A stretch of DNA of 36,278 nucleotides, taken from contig JAPULJ010000173.1 of NCBI GenBank assembly GCA_027295145.1, forward strand, positions 1-36,278, given 5' to 3'. Shown here in pieces: positions 1 to 7,816 of the stretch. The stretch comes from Alphaproteobacteria bacterium. GTDB lineage: Bacteria; Pseudomonadota; Alphaproteobacteria; JAPULJ01. The notes below the pieces were generated by a model. It had not been told where the DNA came from. It was given only the letters and a program-made list of their open reading frames with translations, and searched no databases. Position 1 is the stretch's first letter, and every line of letters starts with the position of its first letter. Position numbers and translations under genes: made by a program.

Positions 1-444
1 GAACAGCGTCCAGCCCAATGGCTGCGGCAGGACGATCAGAGTGATCGGCGTATAGGTCCCGGCGATCAGCAGAAATATCGATATATGGTCGAGAACCAGC
101 AGCACCCGCTTGGTCGAGCGATGCCAGACCCCGTGATAGAGCGAGGAGAAGAGAAAGGCGAGGAACAGGGTGGCACCGTAGATGGCGACGCTGGTCACCG
201 CTTTGGCATTGTCGGTGTACGCGGCGAGGACAACCAATAACGCCAACCCCGCAGCCGCCAGGACCGCGGCGACACCGGCGACGACCGCGTTGGCCAGCTC
301 CTCGTAGATGGTTTCGCCGCCGTGCTCGATGGCGCGCTTGATGTAAACGGCTCGCCGTGCACGGGTCAGTTTTTGCAGCAGACGATGACCGATGCTGCCG
401 ATCCGTCGGGGATCCTGACGCTGCGCTGTTCGTGCTCGATCCAT
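1..444 (-). CDS. Hemolysin III family (PAQR-like) membrane protein, 3' end outside the window
   Basis: An open frame runs from an ATG at 444 to the window edge, giving the first 148 residues of a protein whose C-terminus lies outside. After a basic N-terminus come hydrophobic spans and the family signatures EELAN, SSLYHGVWH and LDHISIFLLIAGTYTP. These match the conserved Ser-x3-His motif and the Asp-His-containing third helix of the HlyIII/YqfA/PAQR integral membrane family, in which Ser, Asp and His residues form a probable metal site. The first motif usually reads EE-x-N-x3-H, but here the His position is occupied by a non-His residue (NAVVAG). The physiological role of bacterial members is unclear and haemolysis should not be assumed. 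It follows the catabolic operon on the same strand after a 187-bp gap that holds only a weak hairpin (496-512) without a U-tract. Confidence 0.85.
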   Translation of the reverse strand, partial: MDRARTAQRQDPRRIGSIGHRLLQKLTRARRAVYIKRAIEHGGETIYEELANAVVAGVAAVLAAAGLALLVVLAAYTDNAKAVTSVAIYGATLFLAFLFSSLYHGVWHRSTKRVLLVLDHISIFLLIAGTYTPITLIVLPQPLGWTLF

Positions 445-631
445 CTGTCGCCGTCGCCAGTACGATCAAGTTCAAGAGTCAAATTTAGCGATTGGACTCG
501 CCGAATGCGAGTGCCGATCGGTATCTCGGGACTCATTTCACGAGATCACTACATTTTCCCGATTATCGACCGGCCGGTCTGTGGCGAGAGATCGAAGGCC
601 CGGCGGCGGTGGTTGGTGCGCCTCTCGTGCC

Positions 632-1555
632 TCACCTCTGGTTCTTGAAGGCGGCCAAGATCTCCGCCCCGGTCGCCGACCAAACGCCGTCGTGGCCCAT
701 GATGTGCGCGAGCGCCCGCTTAAGCGCCTTGATGCGGTGCGGCTGGCCCGACATCCAGGGATGGATGGTGATTGCCATGATGCGCCCGCCTTCCCTTTCC
801 GATTCGCCATAGAGCACGTCGAATTGGTCGCAGACCTGAGCCACGAAGTCGTCCTCGGAGTGGTGGTTCTGGAGCATGATGGTCTGGTCGTCGATCTCGT
901 AAGAATGCGGCATCGAGTGGATCTGCCCGTGCTTGGTTTCGAGCGCGTAAGGCATGTCGTCGTTGATCCAGTCGCAGACATACTCAATGCCCTCGGCGGC
1001 GATGAGGTCGAGAGTGTTGGCCGATTCCGACTTGGCTGGCGACAGCCAGCCGGTAACCTTCTGCCCGGAAGCCTCTCGCAGAGTCTTGAGAGCCTTGCGC
1101 ACGAGCTTGCGCTCGTCGGCCGCCGCCAGCCCTCCGTGGTGCAGCGCCCCCATGTCGACGCCGTGGGCAATGATCTCCCAATTGCGGCGCCTGACCTCCT
1201 CGATCAGCAGGGGATAGCGTTCGGCGACCCTCGAGTTGATCGCGACCGAGGCCTTAATGCCAAGCTCGTCCAGCACCTTCATCACGCGGAATATGCCGAC
1301 CCGGTTACCGTAGTCGCGAAGCGTGTAGTGGCGCAGATCGGGGTAGGGGGTGACCATGCCTCCCGGCGCCTTGAAGGGCTTGGCCGGCTGGTTGAGAGGG
1401 AAGAATTCGAGCGCCGGCACCACCCACAGAGCCACCCGGGCGCCCTCCGGCCAGCTCACGGGCTTCCGTTTCTGCAGGATCGACCACTCGTAGCGGTCCT
1501 GGTCCATACCGTAGCGCCGCTTGGGATATTCGAGATATTCCTTTGGCAGCGTCAA
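632..1555 (-). CDS. PuuE-like amidohydrolase of the polysaccharide deacetylase (NodB) fold, copy 2
   Basis: This 307-residue protein is paralogous to the gene just upstream. Shared landmarks are WPxGARVALWV (35-45), DYGNR (81-85), a single AHG histidine (H131), GW-LSPA (169-174) and IHPWMSGQPHRI (264-275). These resemble metal-independent allantoinase PuuE and bacterial imidases, which open cyclic amides or imides, more than peptidoglycan deacetylases: the TFDDG metal motif and the second His of the NodB metal triad are not visible. The TTG start at 1555 overlaps the upstream TGA (TTGA) and follows an AAGGGGGG ribosome site. Its N-terminus, with YPKRRYG, resembles the YPRDMxGYG start of PuuE. 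An alternative is ATG at 1507. It is the last gene of the seven-gene operon. The substrate cannot be read from sequence. Confidence 0.82.
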   Translation of the reverse strand: MTLPKEYLEYPKRRYGMDQDRYEWSILQKRKPVSWPEGARVALWVVPALEFFPLNQPAKPFKAPGGMVTPYPDLRHYTLRDYGNRVGIFRVMKVLDELGIKASVAINSRVAERYPLLIEEVRRRNWEIIAHGVDMGALHHGGLAAADERKLVRKALKTLREASGQKVTGWLSPAKSESANTLDLIAAEGIEYVCDWINDDMPYALETKHGQIHSMPHSYEIDDQTIMLQNHHSEDDFVAQVCDQFDVLYGESEREGGRIMAITIHPWMSGQPHRIKALKRALAHIMGHDGVWSATGAEILAAFKNQR

Positions 1556-2475
1556 ATTCCAGAGCCCCCCTTGCGCGCGGCGATGTCGGCCAGCGCGGTG
1601 TCATAGTGGTGCTCGTTGTACCACTCAGCGATCTCGCGCCCGGTCGTCAACCAAACGCCATCGTGGCCTGTGATGTACTCCAGGGCCTCGGCCAGGGCGC
1701 CGATGCGGTGGGGCTGGCCGACGGCGTATGCGTGCAAGGGTATGCACATCACCGTGCCCGACCCGGCCCCCTCCTCATAGAGCTGGTCGAAGTTGGCTTT
1801 GAGTTTGTCGGCATAGCTGCGCGGCGGCTGGAGGTTGACGTTGTAGACGATGATGTCGTTCATCTCGAGGGAATAGGGGATCGAGATGAATCGGCCCTGT
1901 CGGACCGTTACCGGCTGCGGCTGGTCGTCGCAGAACAGGTCACAGGTGTAGAGAATCCCGTACTCAGCGAGCAGGTCCATGGTTCGCTCGGTGTGCGTCA
2001 GGGCCGGAGCTAGCCAGCCGGCGACGCGCTGCCCAGTGTGCTTCTCCACGGTTTCGAGTGCATCTTCGATGATGGCGCGTTCCTGGGCTTCGTCCATGTC
2101 GTAGCAGTAGCGCGTGTTGTAGATGCCGTGGGAGAAGAACTCCCAGCCGCGATTTTTGCACTCTTCGATGATCTCGGGATGGTGCTCGCACACAGCCACA
2201 TTGAGCGAGACACTGCCGCGCACTCCATATCGATCGAGCACCTCCATCATGCGCCAATGGCCGGCGCGATTGCCGTAGTCGCGCTGGGCGTAGGGTAGAA
2301 TTGCGGGATAAGGGCGCGGCCAGGCAACACGTTTGGGACTGGCCGGCGGGTCGATCTCATAATACTCTATGTTGGGAGCCACCCACAGGGCAACCCGCGC
2401 GCCGTTTGGCCAAGTCAGCTTGGGGCGGTCGAGGTAGGGCCAGTAGTCGTAAAGGCCCGGATCTTCCTTCTCCAT
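1552..2475 (-). CDS. PuuE-like amidohydrolase of the polysaccharide deacetylase (NodB) fold, copy 1
   Basis: This is a 307-residue cytoplasmic protein of the PuuE/imidase branch. Landmarks are WPNGARVALWVAPNIEYYE (22-40), DYGNR (66-70), SHG with H116, GWLAPA (153-158), LHAYAVGQPHRI (247-258) and the C-terminal GHDGVWLTTGREIAEW. No signal peptide or membrane segment is present, which argues against a cell-wall deacetylase. The frame is open further upstream, but that part lies over the preceding gene and is a low-complexity Arg-rich shadow; ATG at 2475 is the natural start. It overlaps the next paralog by 4 bp. Two adjacent copies may form a hetero-oligomer or act on successive or different cyclic amides. 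Family assignment is secure, the reaction is inferred. Confidence 0.83.
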   Translation of the reverse strand: MEKEDPGLYDYWPYLDRPKLTWPNGARVALWVAPNIEYYEIDPPASPKRVAWPRPYPAILPYAQRDYGNRAGHWRMMEVLDRYGVRGSVSLNVAVCEHHPEIIEECKNRGWEFFSHGIYNTRYCYDMDEAQERAIIEDALETVEKHTGQRVAGWLAPALTHTERTMDLLAEYGILYTCDLFCDDQPQPVTVRQGRFISIPYSLEMNDIIVYNVNLQPPRSYADKLKANFDQLYEEGAGSGTVMCIPLHAYAVGQPHRIGALAEALEYITGHDGVWLTTGREIAEWYNEHHYDTALADIAARKGGSGI

Positions 2476-2504
2476 GATGGGCACTCGTCTTGTTGGTCGG
2501 GCGG

Positions 2505-3179
2505 TCAGTTGGCGGGGTGGTAGCTGTTCAGATATTCGACCACCTCGTCCGCGGCCACCACGTCGGCGTATTTCACCACCATGTCGTAGAGGTTGGCGAA
2601 ATGCGGGCTCTCGTGCTTGTCGGCGACGCACTCCTCGGCGACCACCGTACGATAGCCGTGGGACAGACTGTCGACGCAGGTGGCGCGCACGCAGCCGCTG
2701 GTCGAGCCGCCGGTCAAAATCAAGGTGTCAACCCGGTGCCACACCAGGAGCGATTGCAGGTTAGTCTCGTGAAAAGCCGAGGCCATGCGTTTGTTGATGA
2801 TGACGTCGCGGACGTGATCGATCTCGAGGCGGTCGTCGAATTCACCACGCCGTGAGCCCACTTTTATGTTCTGGAGGGAATCAGGCGTATCGGTGCGGGT
2901 TCCCCAGATCCCGCAATCTTCGCCCGATTCCATGTAGGCGACGTGGGTCCAGACCACGGGAAGGTTTTTCGATCGCGCAAGATTAGAAATCTGATTGACG
3001 TAATCGAGTTGCTTCTGGTGGGTCTCGTAAGCGGTCTTGAACTCGCCGACCAGCGTGTACGCCTTCTGCAGATCGATGTTGACGATTGCCGGCTTACGGC
3101 CAAAACTAAAACGCGGCCGGGTCGGATTGGCCTTGATATCCTCGTACATCTGTCGCGCGGTCTTGTCAGATTTCTCCAT
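2505..3179 (-). CDS. Isochorismatase-like cysteine amidohydrolase
   Basis: This 224-residue protein belongs to the isochorismatase-like hydrolases and looks closest to the N-carbamoylsarcosine amidase/maleamate amidase branch. The Asp-Lys-Cys triad is visible: D36 in NIDLQKAY, K130 in INKRMASAF, and C163 in GGSTSGCVRAT, the last with the usual cis-peptide context. Such enzymes release ammonia from a linear amide or ureido compound. In this operon it sits between the cyclic-amide openers and the hydratase/lyase pair, where a half-amidase would be expected. ATG at 3179 follows GGAG at a good distance and is preferred over the in-frame TTG two codons upstream. A 39-bp spacer separates it from the lyase gene. 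The exact substrate is unknown. Confidence 0.85.
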   Translation of the reverse strand: MEKSDKTARQMYEDIKANPTRPRFSFGRKPAIVNIDLQKAYTLVGEFKTAYETHQKQLDYVNQISNLARSKNLPVVWTHVAYMESGEDCGIWGTRTDTPDSLQNIKVGSRRGEFDDRLEIDHVRDVIINKRMASAFHETNLQSLLVWHRVDTLILTGGSTSGCVRATCVDSLSHGYRTVVAEECVADKHESPHFANLYDMVVKYADVVAADEVVEYLNSYHPAN

Positions 3180-3218
3180 TCTCAATCTCCATTAATTGTC
3201 TCACAAGCCCGTTTGGGA

Positions 3219-4112
3219 TCAGTCCTCCGCGCCCTCGTAGCGCTTACCCACCGCCAGCATGTCCGCCGTGCCGATCAGCTCCTGAAGCTCGGCGAAATCG
3301 AGCATGGATTGGCGTAACGGGCCGGTGGTGCCATGCTCGCGCAGGCTGGCGAAGTAGCCGCGCAGGTTCTTGGCTACCGCGCGGACAGTGCCGCCGGGAA
3401 AGATGACAAGCGAGAATCCTATTTCCTGAAGCGTTTCCGCCCCCAAGGCAGGCGTCTTGCCGCCCTCGACCATATTGGCCATCAGCGGGATGTCCGGCCC
3501 TAGCCGTTCGACAATCACACGCATGTCCTCGACCGAGGCCGGCGCCTCCACGAATAGCACATCGGCGCCCGCCTCGTGGTAACGCGCGGCACGTTCCAGT
3601 GCAGCCTCGAACCCCTCGACCGCAATGGCGTCGGTGCGGGCGATGATGAGCATCGCCTCGCTGGCCCGCGCATCGAGCGCCGCCTTGATCTTGCCTTCCA
3701 TCTCGCCGCTCGGAACTAGCCGCTTGTCGTCGAGGTGCCCGCAGCGTTTGGGTGTGATCTGATCCTCGATTTGTATCGCCGAGGCGCCGAGCCGCTCGAA
3801 CAGCTTGACCACGCGCATGACGTTGAGCGCGTTACCAAAACCGGTATCTGCATCAACAATGAGTGGAATGGTGATGCGCTCGCGGATCGCCGCCAAGGTT
3901 GCCGCGACCTCGTCCATGCCGACGAGCCCGACATCCGGCCGTCCGAGTCTCGCATAGGCGATCGAGGCACCGGAAAGGTATGCGGCGCTGAACCCTGCCT
4001 CCTCAATGAGCAGAGCGGTGAGTGCATCGTAACAGCCAGGCGCCACCAGGATTTCCGGGGCGGCAAGCAGGCGGCGCAGGCTGCTGCCAGCCCCTGTCGG
4101 CGCGAGGTTCAT
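3219..4112 (-). CDS. PEP mutase/isocitrate lyase superfamily C-C lyase (2,3-dimethylmalate lyase or methylisocitrate lyase type)
   Basis: This is a 297-residue TIM-barrel enzyme. It shows the metal-binding DADTGFGN (87-94), IQIEDQ with E116, and KRCGH (122-126), where C124 is the acid of the lyase branch; mutases lack this motif. Family members split 2-alkyl- or 2,3-dialkyl-malates, or methylisocitrate, into pyruvate or succinate plus an acid, and a few are oxaloacetate decarboxylases. Directly upstream and translationally coupled (ATGA) is the small subunit of an aconitase-like hydratase, the arrangement expected for hydration of an alkyl-maleate followed by cleavage, as in the dimethylmaleate hydratase/dimethylmalate lyase steps of anaerobic nicotinate breakdown. 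No citrate synthase-like gene is nearby, so a methylcitrate cycle is less likely. Start: ATG with AAGGA upstream. Confidence 0.85.
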   Translation of the reverse strand: MNLAPTGAGSSLRRLLAAPEILVAPGCYDALTALLIEEAGFSAAYLSGASIAYARLGRPDVGLVGMDEVAATLAAIRERITIPLIVDADTGFGNALNVMRVVKLFERLGASAIQIEDQITPKRCGHLDDKRLVPSGEMEGKIKAALDARASEAMLIIARTDAIAVEGFEAALERAARYHEAGADVLFVEAPASVEDMRVIVERLGPDIPLMANMVEGGKTPALGAETLQEIGFSLVIFPGGTVRAVAKNLRGYFASLREHGTTGPLRQSMLDFAELQELIGTADMLAVGKRYEGAED

Positions 4113-4609
4113 GCGGCCTGTCCTTTCAGCTTCTTTTCGAGATGGGGCAGCAGCCCGCCATCGGCGATCATTTCCAGCAGGTGCTCGGGGATCGGCGCGC
4201 AGGCGAGGTGCTCTACACTGTTGACAATGACGATCTTTCCGGCGCCCGGATCGACCTCCAGCGCTTGCCCCGCCTTAATCCTTCCAGCCTCGGCGCAGAC
4301 CAGCACCGGCAGGCCCAAATTCATGGCGTTGCGGTAGAAAATACGGGCGAAGGATTTTGCGATCACTGCGCCGACGCCAAGCTCGATCAACGCCGCCGCC
4401 GCCTGCTCGCGCGACGAGCCGAGCCCGAAATTCTCGCCGGCGACGACGATATCGCCCGCCGCGACGCGCGAAGCGAAACCTGCATCGATGGCTTCGAGGC
4501 AGTGCTTCGCCATCTCTTCGATCGGTGCTTTCAGATAGGTTCCCGGCGCCAGCGCGTCGGTATCGATACTGTCGCCGAATACCCATGCCTTGCCGCGGAT
4601 GGTTGTCAC
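4109..4609 (-). CDS. Aconitase-superfamily hydratase small subunit (LeuD-like, probably not leucine synthesis)
   Basis: This 166-residue swivel-domain subunit has the short archaeal-type LeuD length. It contains the FGDSIDTDALAPGTYL segment, GENFGLGSSREQA with the substrate-binding GSSRE, and SFARIFYRNAMNLGLPVL. In this family the loop after the D-x-I-x-T-D motif helps set the substrate (YLRT in isopropylmalate isomerase, YLVY in homoaconitase); here it reads YLKA, suggesting another substrate. The GTG start at 4609 overlaps the large-subunit stop (GTGA) and has GGAGAAGG upstream. The longer upstream open frame lies over the large subunit and is rejected. With the large subunit it should form a hydratase for a substituted maleate or malate. 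Confidence 0.86.
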   Translation of the reverse strand: MTTIRGKAWVFGDSIDTDALAPGTYLKAPIEEMAKHCLEAIDAGFASRVAAGDIVVAGENFGLGSSREQAAAALIELGVGAVIAKSFARIFYRNAMNLGLPVLVCAEAGRIKAGQALEVDPGAGKIVIVNSVEHLACAPIPEHLLEMIADGGLLPHLEKKLKGQAA

Positions 4610-5886
4610 GCTGCCTTCTCCACCAACATCGCGCGCGGGTCGGTGATGCGGCCGGTGACGGCGGAAGCGGCCACCGTGTACGGCGAAGCGAGGTAGACAA
4701 GTGATCCCGGGTGCCCCATGCGTCCCTTGAAGTTTCGCGCCGTCGCCGAGATACACACCTCGCCATCGGCCAGTAACCCAGCGCCGAGCCCAGCACAGGC
4801 GCCGCACCCGCTGGGCATCAGAATGGCCCCGGCCTCGGTCAGCGCGGCGAGCGTGCCGTCGGCAGCAGCGCCAGCGGTTACCCGTACCGAGGCCGGCGCG
4901 ACCAGCAGCCTCGTGCCGCGCGCCACACTGCGCCCGCGCAGTATTTCGGCGGCCATGTGGAGGTCCGATAGCTTGGCCCCGGTGCAGGCGCCGATATAGG
5001 CTTGGTCGATGGCGACATCGTCGATATCACCGACATCGCCAGCATTTTCCGGACTGTGCGGGGCCGCTACCTGGGGGGCCAGCGCACCAGCATCGAAACG
5101 GTGTGTCGCTTCGAATTCGGCGTCGTCGTCGCTTTGCCAAGCGGCCGCGTCGTCATCAAGTCGCGCACCGGCTTCGCGCAGATAGGCGAGCGTCGTCTCA
5201 TCGGGGGCGATGAGGCCGACCTTGGCGCCGAGCTCCGCCGCCATGTTGGAAAGCACCATGCGCTCCTGCATCGACATGCCAGCGATTGTGCTGCCGGTGA
5301 ATTCGATGGCCTTGTAATTGCCGACCGCCATGCCGAGGGAGCCGCACAGCTTCAGCATCATGTCCTTGGCGCAAGCGCCGAGGCCGAGCCCGCCGTGCCA
5401 TTCGATGCGGATGGTCGGCGGCACCTTGACCCATATCTCGCCGGTCGCCAGGACGCCAGCCATTTCAGTTGCGCCAATGCCCATCATAAAGGCGCCGAAC
5501 GCCCCACCCGTCGTTGAGTGCGAATCGCCGCCGGCGATGAACATGCCGGGGCGCAAGTGTCCACGCTCGGGCAACACGATATGGCAGATACCCTGCATGT
5601 CGTGGAAGTTCTCGACGCCCTCGTCGGCGACCCATCGCCGTGTCAGATCGAGGATCGCCGCGCTCTCGGCATCGATGGCGGGGACGTAGTGATCGGTGAT
5701 GACGACGAGCTTGGATGGATCCCAAACCTTGGCACCCAGTCGTTCGAGCATCGGCCCTACACGCCGTGGCCCGCTCGAATCGTGAACCATCGCCAGATCG
5801 ACCTTCGCCGTCACGATCTCGCCCGGGCGGGCCTTGTCCTGGCCGCAGGCGCGGGCGCAGAGCTTCTCCGCCAGGGTCATGGCCAT
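4606..5886 (-). CDS. Aconitase-superfamily hydratase large subunit (LeuC-like, 4Fe-4S)
   Basis: This 426-residue protein has the compact LeuC2/dimethylmaleate hydratase architecture. It contains GDSHSTTGGAFGAF (120-133), three cluster-ligating cysteines C301 (IGACTGAK), C361 and C364 (SGCGACAG), and ATARNFKGRMG (381-391). The enzyme adds water to, or removes it from, a dicarboxylate such as isopropylmaleate, homoaconitate or dimethylmaleate. No leuA or leuB is nearby, whereas a dialkylmalate-lyase-type gene follows, so a catabolic role fits better than leucine synthesis. ATG at 5886 is preferred; an in-frame TTG at 5898 and an ATG at 5880 are alternatives. It follows the regulator stop by 13 bp and overlaps the small subunit by 4 bp. 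Confidence 0.87.
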   Translation of the reverse strand: MAMTLAEKLCARACGQDKARPGEIVTAKVDLAMVHDSSGPRRVGPMLERLGAKVWDPSKLVVITDHYVPAIDAESAAILDLTRRWVADEGVENFHDMQGICHIVLPERGHLRPGMFIAGGDSHSTTGGAFGAFMMGIGATEMAGVLATGEIWVKVPPTIRIEWHGGLGLGACAKDMMLKLCGSLGMAVGNYKAIEFTGSTIAGMSMQERMVLSNMAAELGAKVGLIAPDETTLAYLREAGARLDDDAAAWQSDDDAEFEATHRFDAGALAPQVAAPHSPENAGDVGDIDDVAIDQAYIGACTGAKLSDLHMAAEILRGRSVARGTRLLVAPASVRVTAGAAADGTLAALTEAGAILMPSGCGACAGLGAGLLADGEVCISATARNFKGRMGHPGSLVYLASPYTVAASAVTGRITDPRAMLVEKAA

Positions 5887-5899
5887 GGGTGGACCCAAC

Positions 5900-6781
5900 T
5901 CATACGGCGGGCGACCAGATCTTGCGATCGCCCCCCTCGATGCGGTTCAGCGTCATCTGGTACTGGTAGCGGTCAGGGCGATAGAGCCCGGTGATGTATT
6001 CGACCGCGTTGCCATCCTGGTCGTAGACGGTGCGGCTGATGCGCAGCAACGGCGCGCCAACTTGGACGCCCAGCAGTGGGGAGATGCGGGCGTCGGCGAG
6101 AGTTGCGGTTAGGGTCTGGCGGGCCGAGGAGACGACGACTCCGCAGCGTTCGAGCAGGCCGAGCAGGGGCAGGCTGGCCAGATCGCCGCGGCTGTAGGAA
6201 CGCCCGATGCCGGCAGGCACATGGGTGGTGAGGTGGGAGAAGGGCTCGCCCTCGAGGCTGCGCACGCGAACCGCGCGTTGGACTTCTTGGCCGGTGTCGC
6301 AGCCGAGCGCCCTGGCAACACGATCGGAGGCCGGGACGTAGTCGAACGAGATCAGCCGGACACTGGTTTTCAGCCCCATTTGCAGGAGGTTCTCAAGCAA
6401 GCCCTCGACCGAGGATTGCACCGGCGCGGTCGCCGCTTCGTAGCGCACGACCGTACCTCGGCCGCGTTCGCGACTGACCAGTCCGTCGGCGGCAAGCTCG
6501 TTGAGCGCGCGTTTCGCCGTGACCCGGGAGACCCCATAGGCGTGCGTCAACTCGAGCTCGCTCGGCAGGATTGCACCGTTGGCGTAGCCGCCATTGACGA
6601 TTTCGTCGCGCAGGATAGTGTAGATCTGGTGGTAGAGCGGCGTCGGTTGCCGCGCATCGATGCGCTCACCACTGGGCCCGGGCGCCTGTTTGCCCTTCCG
6701 GCGGGGACGTTCGCCAGCGGTCACCACGGCTTTTTCGATCTGGGTCAAACCCCGACGCTCCCTTAAAATCCGGGCCTTCAT
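5900..6781 (-). CDS. GntR/HutC-type transcriptional regulator with UTRA ligand domain
   Basis: This 293-residue regulator has a basic N-terminal extension of about 45 residues, then a GntR winged helix (about 47-113: TPLYHQIYTILRDEI, ILPSELELTHAYGVSRVTAKRAL, DGLVSRERGRGT), and a UTRA effector domain (about 135-280). HutC-type members are usually repressors released by a pathway metabolite. It is the first gene of the minus-strand catabolic operon and is divergent from the quinone oxidoreductase gene. The promoter between them holds a 28-bp palindrome that recurs in front of the TRAP operon, so it probably controls itself, the hydratase/lyase/amidohydrolase genes and the transporter. ATG at 6781 is chosen; GTG and TTG codons lie immediately upstream in frame. 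Confidence 0.9.
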   Translation of the reverse strand: MKARILRERRGLTQIEKAVVTAGERPRRKGKQAPGPSGERIDARQPTPLYHQIYTILRDEIVNGGYANGAILPSELELTHAYGVSRVTAKRALNELAADGLVSRERGRGTVVRYEAATAPVQSSVEGLLENLLQMGLKTSVRLISFDYVPASDRVARALGCDTGQEVQRAVRVRSLEGEPFSHLTTHVPAGIGRSYSRGDLASLPLLGLLERCGVVVSSARQTLTATLADARISPLLGVQVGAPLLRISRTVYDQDGNAVEYITGLYRPDRYQYQMTLNRIEGGDRKIWSPAV

Positions 6782-6790
6782 CACCAATAT

Positions 6791-6818
6791 TCAAATGGTA
6801 TATTTGCATATCATTTGA
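6791..6818. promoter_or_regulatory. Palindromic operator, probable GntR/UTRA binding site (copy A)
   Basis: The arms TCAAATG (6791-6797) and CATTTGA (6812-6818) are perfect inverted repeats, extended by the half-matching GTAT and ATAT next to them. The site lies only 9 bp from the regulator ATG and in front of the divergent oxidoreductase. A second copy with 24 of 28 bases identical lies at 11233-11260. Recurrence in two divergent promoter regions of functionally linked genes makes it a strong operator candidate; the assignment to this regulator is inference from location. Confidence 0.8.
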
Positions 6819-6832
6819 AGCTTCGCTAGCCT
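6804..6832 (+). promoter_or_regulatory. Candidate sigma-70 promoter for the quinone oxidoreductase gene
   Basis: TTGCAT (6804-6809) and TAGCCT (6827-6832) are separated by 17 bp and lie about 60 bp before the ATG at 6890. The -35 element is inside the palindromic operator, so occupation by the regulator would block it. The match to consensus is moderate. Confidence 0.4.
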
Positions 6833-6889
6833 CGATATCCCGGCCGACGCAGCGACCGGTCTCATCTCCTGCGACGCTTGGGAGTCCCG

Positions 6890-7816
6890 ATGAAAGCGGT
6901 CCAATTTCACGAATATGGCGGCCCCGAGGTCGTGTCGCTGGCCGATATTCCGGCTCCCGCACCGGCCCCTTCGGAAGTCCTGGTGAGCATCGTTTCGGCC
7001 AGCGTCAATCCGATCGATTGGAAGATGCGGGCGGGGCTGGTGCGTGAATATTTCGATGTCGCGCTGCCCCATGTGTTGGGGCGCGACTTCTCGGGAGTCG
7101 TCCGCGCGGTGGGCGAGGACGTCGAGGGGATTGCTATCGGTGATGAGGTCTTCGGCGTTGCCGATGCGATGCGCCAGGGCACTCACGCCGAAGCCATCGC
7201 GATCGATGCGGGACTGCTCGCGCGCAAGCCGGAGGCGATCGATCACGCCGAGGCGGCGGCACTGGGGGCAACCGGGATGACGCTGATCGCGGCATTCGAG
7301 GACGCTGCTTCGATCGCGCACGGCCAGAAAGTTCTGATACACGGTGGTGCCGGCGGACTCGGGCATCTTGCCGTCCAGTATGCAAAGCACCGGGGCGCCG
7401 AAGTGATTGTCACCGCTGGCAAGGCTAATCACGAATTCGTCCGTGCCATGGGCGCTGGCCAGGTCATCGACTACACAAGCTGCGATTTCGCCGAGGTGGT
7501 GAGCGGGTGCGATCTGGTACTCGACACCATCGGCGGCGAGGTCCACAAGCGTTCACTGGCGGTGATCAAGCCTGGCGGCATCCTGGTCTATGTCACCGCG
7601 CAACCGATCCCGCCATACGCCGTCCGCGAGAATATATCGGTCTTGCGAGCACCAGTCAGGGGCGGGCGCGCAGTCTTCGAGCGCCTCGCCGAATTGGTCT
7701 CGCAAGGGGTTCTGGTCCCGGCGATCGAGCGCCGTTTTCCGCTGGCCGAGGCGCCGGCGGCCTACGCGCTTAGCGAGACCGGCCACGCGCGCGGCAAGAT
7801 CGTCCTCGAGGTCTAA
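6890..7816 (+). CDS. Zinc-free NAD(P)H quinone oxidoreductase/MDR-family reductase
   Basis: This 308-residue medium-chain reductase has a GroES-like N-terminal part (PGEVLVxV-type segment and NPIDWKMRAG) and a Rossmann part with HGGAGGLGHLAVQYA (151-165) for NADPH. The catalytic zinc ligands of alcohol dehydrogenases are absent, as in the quinone oxidoreductase/enoyl reductase branch. It may reduce a quinone or a conjugated C=C bond; in this context reduction of an unsaturated imide or alkyl-maleate derivative is possible but unproven. ATG at 6890 follows GGGAG, and the TTG 12 bp upstream is less likely. It is divergent from the GntR gene across the shared operator. Its stop overlaps the stop of the converging dctM gene (CTAA). 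Confidence 0.85.
   Translation: MKAVQFHEYGGPEVVSLADIPAPAPAPSEVLVSIVSASVNPIDWKMRAGLVREYFDVALPHVLGRDFSGVVRAVGEDVEGIAIGDEVFGVADAMRQGTHAEAIAIDAGLLARKPEAIDHAEAAALGATGMTLIAAFEDAASIAHGQKVLIHGGAGGLGHLAVQYAKHRGAEVIVTAGKANHEFVRAMGAGQVIDYTSCDFAEVVSGCDLVLDTIGGEVHKRSLAVIKPGGILVYVTAQPIPPYAVRENISVLRAPVRGGRAVFERLAELVSQGVLVPAIERRFPLAEAPAAYALSETGHARGKIVLEV

Noticed and set aside
496-512. Terminator after the first operon (ACTCGC/GCGAGT hairpin)
   Set aside because: Short stem and no U-tract on either strand.
581-1606. Long plus-strand open frame of 341 codons
   Set aside because: It lies antisense to the PuuE-like gene, has the composition of a shadow in GC-rich DNA and shows no domain pattern.
4109-5886. 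Leucine biosynthesis leuCD
   Set aside because: No leuA or leuB nearby, an atypical small-subunit loop, and coupling to a lyase in a GntR-controlled catabolic operon argue for another substrate, although I cannot exclude it by sequence alone.
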